Part shown: positions 43,881 through 54,900 of the stretch, piece by piece
How positions within the stretch are numbered: position 1 is the stretch's first letter
How the letters are laid out: each line of letters starts with the position of its first letter
Origin: Pteria penguin
Taxonomy: Eukaryota; Mollusca; Bivalvia; Pterioida; Pteriidae
Direction of reading: 5' to 3'
Assembly: GCA_035048485.1 (NCBI GenBank)
Contig: CM068581.1
Location: 67,551,881 to 67,615,880 of the forward strand
Length of the DNA stretch: 64,000 nt
The notes under the pieces: model-generated
The model's input: the letters and a program-made list of their open reading frames with translations, nothing else
What the model was told of the DNA's origin: nothing
Database searches by the model: none
Made by a program: the position numbers and the translations under genes

Positions 43881-44200
43881 ACTTTGAAAAGACTGTGACT
43901 TTTTCACTGAAAACCGACGTAATACTCAAATCTGCCTCCTATTGTCTAAGTGCTATTATCGATTGTCGCTATATATATAGCGCACGAAGGCCTACTCGCG
44001 CGGTTGTATATTTGGAAAAGTGACGAAAGTTGTCGGTGATATTGCAAGAGACTTAAATGACACGGTGACATTGCCAGAGACAGGTCTCTGATATTGCGCA
44101 AGCATAATCAAGATTACTGCAACTATAGAATTTAAGATTCTCGTTTTGAATTTTGTCTGTCCATAACAAAGTATTATTGTGCTGATATATACATATACAT

Positions 44201-44205
<5 letters not shown>

Positions 44206-44234
<29 letters not shown>
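44206..44234. repeat. (TA)n microsatellite
   Basis: A pure TA run preceded by CATATA variants from 44187, about 300 bp upstream of the methyltransferase start. Confidence 0.95.
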
Positions 44235-44235
<1 letters not shown>

Positions 44236-44465
44236 CCAATGCGATTTTGCACAGACTTAAAGCAGTAAAAAGGAGTATGAAACTAAAAGCTATGCGGACG
44301 TAAAAGTAAGGCCATTAAATGTTAATTTATTGATTCTCAGTTCGCCCTCCGTTCAAAACAGGGCCCGATTTTCTTATAACTGGCCAATGAAGTTGGGTGG
44401 TGGGTGAGTAAGGGGGTTTGTTTATCCTAGAATTGCCTTGTCCGTCTGTAAGTTCACATTATAAC

Positions 44466-44603
44466 CAGTGGCGGATTAATAGGGGGTCCCCTTTTCACCA
44501 CATATTTATAAGTAAAAAATTCAGATCTGGCACCATAAATGGCTGATTACTTTGGATAATAAACATGTGCGCCCCTACTTCGGAAATCCTGGATTCGCCA
44601 CTG
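44466..44603. mobile_element. 138-bp hAT-type MITE with direct flanks
   Basis: It starts CAGTGGCGGATTAATAGGGG and ends GGAAATCCTGGATTCGCCAC-TG, so the ends are inverted copies. ATAAC stands on both sides (44461-44465, 44604-44608). hAT elements usually leave 8 bp, so three bases may have been lost or the superfamily is different. Confidence 0.75.
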
Positions 44604-45097
44604 ATAACAATATTTTATTTGTTTCATCAGGACATTTATACTTGATGTGGTAATTTAATACTTGATATAAGAAAACAATATCATCATACGTCACTAGGCT
44701 ATGAGCTAGGAGCCAAGGTCCTATATGTATACTAAAATAATCAAGTAATTATTGATGTGGTAAAGTGGATGTGAATATATCTATTTCATTAAACTTATCT
44801 TATATCCTAGTTATACTAATATATAACATGTCTGTCTCTCACTCGTAATGGTCATCGTCTTGACTTGATCGTATTCAATCAAACATCCCACTTTTCCCTG
44901 AAAACAATACAAACAAGTGGAATAAATATATTAAAGGCAATGGTAGAGATTAATTTGTTATTCTCGAAAAAAATCCCTCCTTCCTAATTTTATTTTCTCT
45001 GTTTCTTTTTCCAGGTGGGTCAGAATATTTTACGTGGTTTAACATAGCAAAGAAAAATGAAAAATGAAGCCGAATGAGCCAAAGAGTACAAAAGATC

Positions 45098-45420
45098 CCA
45101 CCGCAGCCCAATTTTATTAAAACTCGACTTGTATTTCGTTCCTGTACGATACTCTCCATGTACAACATCTTACAACTGCCGATTCGAGGTCATCTCAGGG
45201 TGACCTTCAAGTACAGCCGACCAGAATTTGAGTAAGTATTTTTTTCGGTATCGTTTGTATGCAAAATAACACCGAAAGATCTATAACTGAAATTCTGATT
45301 GGCTGAACGGAAAGGTTATCCCGAAATGACCTCGAATCTGCAATTGCAAGATCTTGTACACGGAGAGTATCGCAGAGGAAAGAAGTACAAGTCGCGTTTT
45401 AATAAGATTAACCGCAGCTA
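45098..45420. mobile_element. 320-bp fold-back MITE
   Basis: The left arm has TTATTAAAACTCGACTTGTA, GATACTCTCC.TGTACAA and GATTCGAGGTCAT, and the right arm holds their complements in order. The centre is also palindromic (CCGACCAGAATTT versus AAATTCTGATTGG). So nearly the whole unit forms one long hairpin with a short loop. Another arm-only copy sits at 19.4 kb. Confidence 0.75.
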
Positions 45421-48400
45421 CTCCCCACTGTCATATCCAAATCGATCCCCACCTGTATAACTTGGTAGATTTTCCACATTGCCCGCGTAGTCATTTATTT
45501 GATCTCTATCACAACAATGCTGTCGCCATTTCAGTGAAATACTATTACGCTAAACAGCAGTCTTTTCTGAACACGTCTGAACATTTTATGTTTATATATA
45601 CGGTTTTTTTTGTAATGACAAGGGTAGCTTTGTGGCGATATTCGGCAAATGCGCCGTCTCAAATTTAGACTAACATAATGATATGCTCAAAGGCCTTCGA
45701 ACACAAGGCAAATAAAACTTGAAAATGTATATTACATTGTGTGATAAATTTCATAAGTATTTTGATTGTAAAATCCTCATCAGATCAAACTGATACATGT
45801 GGTACGCGCAAAGCAAATGGCTATAAACAGGAAATGATTTGATAATGAAAGAAGTACATTGACATATTCATTTCAATCAATTTATTTGATTTACCACGTA
45901 CATGTTGAAACCCAAATGTACAATTCAATTATATATATATTATCGACTTATACAAAGCAAATCTGCATAATTGTTATTGATGACATTGTACACAAATGCG
46001 TTTGCTGGTGGTACATTTAAACAGGCATCACAGAGCTGCTAAAACATACTGCGTGGCTCTCTGAAATCTGTAATTTTGTAGTTGGAAAAGATGAACATGC
46101 ATTGGAAGATACTTCTGTCGTATTGTTTTTTTTTTTTATCAAGAAAGGTAAATACAACCAGACTATACCGTTCATTTCTTCGGCTTATCGTAATGCGTGT
46201 TATTTAATTCCAACATCTAACCTCGGTTCAGACCAAATGCATTATGACAACTGCCGATTACGCGTTCAGCATATGGAAACTGACAGCATAAATATACAAG
46301 ATTTCGGGAGATTTCACTGCATTCTATTTTCTTACAAGTCTTTCACTTGAACGAATACATCCCATCTTAACAGCATTTTTCACGATAATGATGAACCGCC
46401 CAAAAAGTTTAGATGAATATAAATTGCTTAAAATTGATCAAAAGTCGTGTAGAGACTTTAAAATTCAGACCAAAATTTAAAATTCATATCAGGATAAGAC
46501 AATACTATTTAGCAACAAAAACTTAAAATACGATACCTTGCAATGTCCTCAACACTAGTCATATTTAATTTCTATCAGACAATTGATTCCTGCTTTAATT
46601 ACACCACAACACAAAGATCTGAAAGTATCATGCGTACGAACACCCCCTCCCTTTCCGTTAATACAACCTAATTCAAAGTGAAAGTAAACCAGACCAATAT
46701 GCATTTATACAGTAAAATAGACCGAGAGATAAATTTTTGAAATGACACACCCCTGGTGGAAGTAACAAGCTTTTTGAAATTTTAAGAGCACCCTCCCCTC
46801 TTTTCTGCAGATACGAATTAGGATTAAGTCATGAGGTCAAAGACGATCTAATAGTGACGAACACATACTAGTCTGTCGAACATAACCGAAATATTTCGAA
46901 AGTAAAAGTTCCAAGAGTCACGTTAAATGTTAAAGAATTAATGATACAGTAAGGTAATTATTTCAGGATGTTTTTGTAATTTACCTATCTTCATGTCAGC
47001 TGAAATTAATCTAGGTGTATATCTAAATACTTCACAGATCAAGTAATTCAAATCTCAGTTAAAACTAGTTTTATATTTTCAAATTGCAATCGAGGTCATT
47101 AGTCTTAAAGATAATCAAAGTGTAAAGCATGGTTAAAGTTACAACTGTCCTTGTATGAAGATCAAGGCTAAAAATAAAATATACTGACCTTGAAGTAATC
47201 AGAAAAAGGAGTATATAATCCTGTATTTTATGAAGCCTCCATACAATTTGAAGTTATCGAAATTAATAAAACAATGAATATAATATTTTACCATTATTGT
47301 GGCGATCAATATTGAGATGTTAAAAATGAAGAAAACTGCGGAGGAAATCACCAAATAAAAACATGTTTACATCTCACCAAGGATTGACCAACGTAGGGAA
47401 CCTTTCTTGGCCCCTATACTGGTTACTTATCTTGTATTCTGATGAAAATATATCAGAGGCAAGAGAGGAAAAATACTTAGAATCGTTGTTGACCAATGAT
47501 CTGGTCATCCGACATGGATACTATCAACTTGAATTGTGATAGAAGAGAAACTTACGTTTGTACAGACTACCAGGATTTTTTTTGAGGGGGGGGGGTGTCA
47601 TTTGGAAGGGGATACCAACAGTTGAAACAGAGCTGTTCTATCGGAAATCGAACAAGGACTTACGGGCGCCAAGTTCATAGTAACCCTGCGCTACTAGATT
47701 TATCGGCAGATTTTAATATTCTCAAGTGAAAGTAAGTGAACTGTACCTAGATGTAAAATAACTTTCTAAATAAACACAGCTGAATTTTGATTTTTGACAA
47801 AAGTATCCTATTCAACTCAAAATAATTTTAAATATACGTTGAGCTTGGTCCCGTTCCTGAATTTGTAAAACTCTGCTAAATATCGATCACTTAAAATGAA
47901 TATCCCACAACAATATTTCAAGTCTCTTTCTTGGCCATGCTTCTTCCACTTGGACTTCAGTGATACGTCAATACGCCCATTCTAAGAATTGTCTCTGGAT
48001 GCGGGCCAGAGATCGACACAAATACAAAACGAAAATTCTAAATACATTATGTAAAATGCGATATGAAATAATCGTACACTTCGAAAATAAAACACCTAAA
48101 TGAAAATATTAAAAGGGTTAACATAATCTCCCCCCCCCCCCAAATCAGGCCGTACTCTTTCAATAAAGCCCCAACTTGCTCATCCGTGTTGTCATGTCCG
48201 ATCCAGGAAGACCATCACTCGTTCATGTACATACACTACACAATATCAAGTAATGCTCTAACCAACGTGTCATTCCTGACCCATGTCACGGATAGTGGTG
48301 AGTCACATAAAAAATACGAATAGTTTATTAACATTCTACACTATAAAACATTCGGTAGTTTTAAACGAGGGAATTTGTCCACCCTACCTTCTTAGTAGTA

Positions 48401-48780
48401 TCAATATGAACGTCATAATAATAAGGTATGTGACGCGGTTCGTACTGAATATCTTACTATTGATGGGGAAAATCGAATTTCCTTTATGTATCCCTTTGGC
48501 ATACATGTACTCAAGATATTGTTCTCTACTTTGAATCTGAACCTGCACAAGATTGCGTGCTCGGTTATGGTACTTTGATGATTTTTTTTGTCTTTTACGC
48601 ATGCGCAATACATCGATACGGCCTAAGGTAGATAGTCCTACACGTGTATAGGTTCTCTGCATAATGGATCTTCGACATGTACTTCTTTTAAAACTTTCCC
48701 TTGTGTATGCTTATATAGGAGAACTATGTACTTTCACTTGAAATACAGGAAGATGACACGGTTGATACATCATACATGTA
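45421..48780. other. Intergenic stretch upstream of the methyltransferase and downstream of SCAF
   Basis: AT-rich, no splice-bounded coding segment and no domain in any frame. Homopolymers occur at 47577-47596 (T then G) and 48131-48141 (C). A decayed tRNA-like scrap (CGGAAATCGAACAAGGAC) lies at about 47641. Confidence 0.4.
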
Positions 48781-48789
48781 TGTATATTT

Positions 48790-50143
48790 CCAAGTTTATT
48801 TCAGCCCACATTGAGCATATTTTGTGTAATTTTCTTGGAATAATGTCAACATCATACACATGTATACACAGGCATACGACTCACACATACACACACACAC
48901 TGTAAAAATGACATGTGATGCAACATTCGCATAAAAAAGTTTAAAAATCTGACCTCAAATATCGAGTAAACACGCAGAAAATAAATGTACCACAAGTACA
49001 AAATTTCAACAATTTAGTAAAAAAAAGTCAACAAAACACTGGTAAGACGTTGATGAAAAGTGATCATACTGCAATCAATACCCAATGTGTAATGACATAC
49101 AAGAGGGATCTCATCCCTTGAAATTTCTCTCTCCATTTATATGTAATTTTACAAATGAATACTTTGATTAATAGAGAAAATTGGTTTTTTTTTCTTTTTG
49201 GGTAATTAAATTACATTTGAGTAAAGTCATGGAAAATATCCCATAAAAGATACATATTCAGAGGCATTCATGTTTCTATGACCTGCTTAACGCCATAATG
49301 GATGGCGGCAAATGTCTTATAATGAGGCATACCTCAAGATACGTTATCTCAGGTAAAAGACATCTCTTATAGGTACTGCAGGTGAGCTAAGACTGAAAAA
49401 GGAAAACCTAGAGAGGAATCAAGGTTCACCTCTGGTGGCAAACAAGTCTATTTTTAGAAAAATCTTTCAATTACTAACACATTTTAAAACTTGATTTTGA
49501 TTGTTAAACAGAATTAAAAGTTACACCTGGAAGAAGGTGTTGAAAAAAGATGTGCAACTTTTTATGCATGAGTTACATTTGTTGTGAAATAATTCAATTA
49601 CATGATGATGTAAATTTCACATTGCAAAGACCTTATGGTCAGTCAGAGAGAAACGAGATACATTTTGATTTTCAAAAAATATCTAATTACAATCATGTTG
49701 TAGTACTCTTACATCTTAGACCTAAATGTGAGTCATGCGAACTTAAAAACGAAAAAAAGCTTCTGTTATTTCATAAAAAAATTGCACACATTAATAATTT
49801 TTCCATAACTACGAACCTCTTAATTATTCCAGTGAGCAATGCCAGACAAATACATTGGTAACAATGCCTAGAAACAAACACCAAGAAAAAACAAACTCCT
49901 CGAAACAAAAATTTCTACTCTACACACAATTCTTTCTCTGAAATAATCTAATTTGTAAATTTTCAACAAATTTTGGATAGAAGTGGACACACATTTAAAT
50001 TTCTTTGGTAAACGTTTCCTTGTTTCACATTTTAACAATACAGTATGCAATCAATATTTTGTGATTTTCATTTCTACTGCTTGAAAAAACACTGCTTTAA
50101 AATGAGTGACAATGAATGATGATAGTCTACAATATATGAATTG
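48790..50143 (-). other. Probable 3' UTR of the SCAF-type gene
   Basis: After the TAA/TGA stop of the last exon the minus strand has no further coding sequence. AATAAA occurs on the minus strand near 48793-48798, giving a possible 1.35-kb 3' UTR. Closer AATAAA variants may also be used, so the real cleavage site cannot be fixed by reading. Confidence 0.4.
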
Positions 50144-51937
50144 TTATTCAATTTCTCCTTCTTCGAGATCTAGCACTTTCCCTTCTGTTGCAACAGGCTG
50201 AACATCATCTTTTTTAATTTCCCCTACCAAAACATCTGGTATATTGATATTTTTCATATCCTCACTTCTCCCATTAGGGAGATTGTCAATTGTCTGGTGA
50301 TCTGCCATTGTGGGGCCATTCTCTATCAGATTTTGTGGTACACTCTCATTTACAGAGACAGAGACATTTTCAGGTACACTGTCATTCTCAGGTACACAGT
50401 TATTCTCAGGTACATGAATATTATCTTGGGGTACATGAACACTTTCACTTTCAGGCACATGAATGTTTTCGCTCTCAGGCACGTTTACATTTCCAGTAGT
50501 ATTCATACTTTCACTTTCTGAGAATTGAACATTTCCAAGGATGTCTGGTTTTTGGGCTGCATCCCCAGGAATGTCGACATTGCTGTCAGTTTCTTCTCCT
50601 GGTGCACCTGGTACAGGAATCATCACATTCTTCATCATTTCATCAAGGTTACCCCACACTGATTTCTGTTTTTCTTCTCCTCCCTCTTTACGTACAGAGT
50701 CTCTACGACCACCTCTGTCTCTGTTACGATCCCTGAAGCCACCGTCTTCTCTACCTTCTCTGTAGTCTTCCCTCCCCTCTCTGTATTCATCCCTCCCCTC
50801 TCTAAAGCCACTTTCTTCCCTATCTCTGTCCCTTCCTCTTCCTCCCCATCTATCTTCTCTATCTCTATCCCCCCTACCTCCTCTGTCACTTCTACTTCCC
50901 CGATCCCCACGATCTCCCCTGCTGTCACGTCGATCACGATCTCTATCTCCACGATCCCCTCTATCTCCACGGTCTCCCCTATCATTTCTATCTCGTCCAT
51001 AGTCACGATCCCTGTCTCCTCTATCTCGTCCACGATCTCGACGATCAAAGTCTCTTTCTCTATCACTATCCCTCCTGCCTCCTTTTCCCCCACTGAAGTC
51101 CCTACCTCCCCTGCCACGCCCCCTGCCTCCTCTATCACCTCTTCCACTTCGCCAACTTTCATCAAACTCAGCAGGTGCTTCCTCAAATTCTTCCTTAACC
51201 ATCTCTTCCTCCCCCATGTCCATGTCATCATTTGTTTCCTCTACACTTTCTGGTGGGGCATCAAAATTAACAGGTGGACCATTAAAGCCAGGTCTCATAA
51301 ACTGACCAGGAAATCTTGGGAATGGTGGCCTATTTCCCATTGGTCCTCCAAATCTGTTCATTCCAGGGTGCATCATATTTGGTCCACCAAATCTTCCAGG
51401 TCCTCTAGGGCCCATGTTTGGACTTCCCATCATTGGATTGAAGTCCATTAACGGTCTTGGACCTCTCATTCCTGGATTAGGGCCTCTGATCATTCCTGGC
51501 GGTCCCTGGTCCATTGGACCATCTCCCATCATACCAGCATCTGGATTATTCCTGTTAAATCCTGGTCCACCAAATCTATTGCTTTCTCCACTTCTGTCAT
51601 CTTTATCAAAACCTCGCATCTCAGTATTCTTCCCCTCTGGCCACTCATTGGACACACCAGGTTGATCCTTGCTCTCACTAGAAGGTTGATTCTGCTGACT
51701 AGGTTCAAATCCTGGTCTAGCTGCACCTAACACTGGTTTCTGAGGGTTAAGGTTGAATCCCATTGGTCGTATTGCTGGTGGCGGTATGTTAAATCTAGGA
51801 AAAGTCTGTGGAGGGAATCCAGGTCGCTGGACAGTCATCATAGGCTGACCACCTACAGTCAAGCCACCAGATGTCATATTCTGCATCTGCATGTTGGCTA
51901 CAGTGCTGACCACAGCAATGGATGATGGAGGACGCAC
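50144..51937 (-). CDS. SCAF-type last exon: Pro/Gly/Met-rich, RGG/RD-rich and acidic VPE-repeat tail
   Basis: One 1,794-nt exon (acceptor TTTCCTCCAG, phase 0) encodes 597 residues. First comes a Met/Pro/Gly-rich part (MIRGPNPGMRGPRPLMDFNP), then an acidic patch (NDDMDMGEEEMVKEEFEE). Next is a long RGG and RD/RE block (RGDRGGRGRGRGGRDF and DRGDRGDRGDRDRD), whose codons repeat at the DNA level. Then come LDEMMKNVMIPVPGA and a run of short repeats of the type HVPES/HVPEN/SVPEN (about ten). It ends VLDLEEGEIE and stop. RNA binding and condensate formation are expected of RGG/RD tails. The VPE run is not something I know from vertebrate homologues. Confidence 0.9.
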   Translation of the reverse strand: MRPPSSIAVVSTVANMQMQNMTSGGLTVGGQPMMTVQRPGFPPQTFPRFNIPPPAIRPMGFNLNPQKPVLGAARPGFEPSQQNQPSSESKDQPGVSNEWPEGKNTEMRGFDKDDRSGESNRFGGPGFNRNNPDAGMMGDGPMDQGPPGMIRGPNPGMRGPRPLMDFNPMMGSPNMGPRGPGRFGGPNMMHPGMNRFGGPMGNRPPFPRFPGQFMRPGFNGPPVNFDAPPESVEETNDDMDMGEEEMVKEEFEEAPAEFDESWRSGRGDRGGRGRGRGGRDFSGGKGGRRDSDRERDFDRRDRGRDRGDRDRDYGRDRNDRGDRGDRGDRGDRDRDRRDSRGDRGDRGSRSDRGGRGDRDREDRWGGRGRDRDREESGFREGRDEYREGREDYREGREDGGFRDRNRDRGGRRDSVRKEGGEEKQKSVWGNLDEMMKNVMIPVPGAPGEETDSNVDIPGDAAQKPDILGNVQFSESESMNTTGNVNVPESENIHVPESESVHVPQDNIHVPENNCVPENDSVPENVSVSVNESVPQNLIENGPTMADHQTIDNLPNGRSEDMKNINIPDVLVGEIKKDDVQPVATEGKVLDLEEGEIE

Positions 51938-54900
51938 CTGGAGGAAAGATCAAAGTGGAGTTAAGACCCATTCCACAATATATAAATAATAAAAATAATC
52001 AAACCTACACAAAATTTAGTATTGAAGTCAATCTTTAGTAAGTGTCAGTCAATTTTTTCTACCAAGTTAGTATCATCAAACATTTACAATATTCTTTCAT
52101 CTCCTAGAATATGATTAATGAACCAATTTATTTAAGTTACCGTAAAAGATTGATGGACTCCATCAACAATATTTTAATGAAGCTCCAGAGAGGTATCCCA
52201 TGCCGATATATATGCTATCTGGGCTACATAACACCAAAGCAATTTATATCGGCCCTAGATACCATAAAGAGCTGATTTTTTGTTTTACTATCGTTTTATG
52301 CCAAAATTATTTCCCTTACATGGTGACATCATCCACAGGATGCATAGCATAGAAATTAATACTTTTGTAACTGATCCACAGAAGCAATGAAGGAAATTTG
52401 TGTTTGTTCTATCAAGATCTGGGAACTAAGTTTTTACTGTCTCAACCAAAAGACCAGTCACAGACAAGCCAAGGTGGGGACTCAGCCTTGTGACCTTTTG
52501 ATCACAAGCCAAGAACCTTACCAAATGTGCAACAACAGTTTGCACCTGCAGCTAAAATAACATGCAACAAATAACACTTTAAGCACCTTCATTGACCTAC
52601 CTGTAGAGCAGCAGGTGCCATGCCTCCTGGGAGAGGTATCATTCCTGGAGCTTGCCCAGCCATTTGTTGAAGTCCTGATGTGACAGACAGTTGTGAAGGG
52701 GGCATTCCTGGGGGTGCACCAGGTGGAACACCAGGTAACACCATCTGTGGCATCATCCCCATTCTGGGTGGCATCATACCTTGCTGCATCATGCCTGTAA
52801 TAAAGAGGATTCAAGGTTACTTATGCTTCTTTGTCTGGTTTCTAGATTATATCATGTCAATACTACTGCACTGGTAATATGACATCACCTGTCTGATAAT
52901 TTGACATGTACTGGACCCATCCTGAATCAATGATGGAAATAGTATTTGCCGTGACAAGAGACCTCTTTCTTTCTATGGCACTTGGTGTACAATGAAATCA
53001 TCATAGGTCTAGCAAAATTTGACTGATGAAACTTTAAAAAGCCATGTAAAACTTATTTACAAACTCGAACTGTCCTAATGGGACAAATGCACAGCCCCAA
53101 CCCTCCATCTCATCCTGGCAGCAAATTTGAATAACAAAAATTTGTTCATGAGTTGAGAGTGACTTTGGGTGAAACCTTGTGTCACCCCTTCATAACAATG
53201 GAAAAATTCCAAAGTCAATGTCACGGTTATGTAAGTCAAACAGTGTAAAATTTTAAATACAAAATAAGTAAATACTGTACGTGTACTTATTTTAGCGGGA
53301 TTCATATTTTAGCACAATTAGCGCTGTCCAAAGTGCGTTAATTCATGACTACGCTAATATAAAGTGCATGAGATGATAGAATTAAATGGGCACTTCAGTT
53401 TCAACTCTATAGATATGTCTATCAAATAAGTATCGGGAACAAATTCAGCATTTATTTTGATAAAGCATAAAGAGGACACACGTAACGATCGATTAAAGAT
53501 GTTTGCATTACCGGACACTGTCGATATGATTATTACAAAACCAACGCAAGAATTATAAAAACGTGGTTTGAAGTTTAGGAATTAACCCCCCGCTATGCAT
53601 ATTGCCTCTACAATACCGTCTATTACGTAATTATGGGCAAAGAGCAGTCAGCGATACAAGTGATTTATCTCATATCAACTTATGAAAACAATGGCTTCGG
53701 CCGTAAAACGTCAGAATGGCATTTTGTTTTCTATGTCTTTCTTTAAAAAAAAAAATTACTTATCATTATAACTAGATGTTGTGCTTTCAATGATATGGTA
53801 GGTTATTGGATAAACATGAATGAATTGAGGTTGTATTTGATTCACTGCATATACTGTGAGTAAGGTAATTGACCCGACGCTTGTCATCCAAGCCAATCAA
53901 CGGTTTAACAACTCAAGGCACATGTACTCGTTAATCATGTCCGATAGCAAACGTGTCATACCAGCCGATTCGATAGTCGCACGTCTGGCATATATTTCAA
54001 TTCCTCGTAAGTAAGATACTTAAACGCACTATTTTCTTTTTCTACCACAAAACAGTTTTTGAATTCGCTGATTTAATGGATAAATTGCGCTAATCGAACA
54101 TGACAAATGTGCTAATACATGACTATGCTAAAATATTGCCGAACCCTCTTTCGAGCATTTTGCGCTAAAATTTGATTGCGCTAATATATATACACGTACA
54201 GTATTAAGTTTTATAAATATTAAGCTACTTTTAGATAAAAGACAATAATAACATCCACTATTCCTGTAAAAGACTCACTCTGAAGTTGAGGTGGAAAGGC
54301 TGCAGGTGGCTGAACCCCTGGTGGCAAGTTCATTTGTGGTTGTTGCACAGTGTTATCTGTAGTGCTAGGTTGCTGGGGAAGTTGCTGTGGAGGAGGTTGT
54401 TGTTGTTGTTGTTGTACAGGCTCTTCCACTACATCTGGTTTTTCTCTACCAAGTGTCATGCCTATAAGAATAGAAAATACTTAGAAAATAGTTTCATGAA
54501 AACTTTTTGACAAAACTCATCCCACATTTAGGTATTGTCCTCATCAACCTGGAGAAGGCCTGTTAGTTGAAATGCTTTATGAAAGCTGATTATAAGATCA
54601 AGAGATACACATGTATTGAGAAGTAACAATATTTAAAACTTTTTCCCAACACAATAGAGAACTCTGAAACTGACAAAGTCATGAAAGAACCTACTGTGTG
54701 ACCTTTTCCTTTGACTCCAAAACCCCCTCCTTTCATTCTGCATCTTTTTCGTGAATTTGAAATCTGGGGGTGACCTCTTATCTTTATCAAAGTGCTGACA
54801 GACAGACAGACAGACAGAAGGAGAGACAGAGGCGACTCCTAGAAGGCTCTCACATTAAGGTAGGGTCCTTTATTTCTTTTATGGTCATACTGTTATTTCC

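Noticed and set aside
47630..47700. tRNA-like segment (GAAATCGAACAAGG...GCGCTACTA)
   Set aside because: Only about 40 bp resemble a tRNA 3' half, with no SINE body next to it.
50290..51665. Several ORFs on plus and the 198-codon ORF on minus at 50635-51231
   Set aside because: Shadow frames of the low-complexity SCAF-type last exon.
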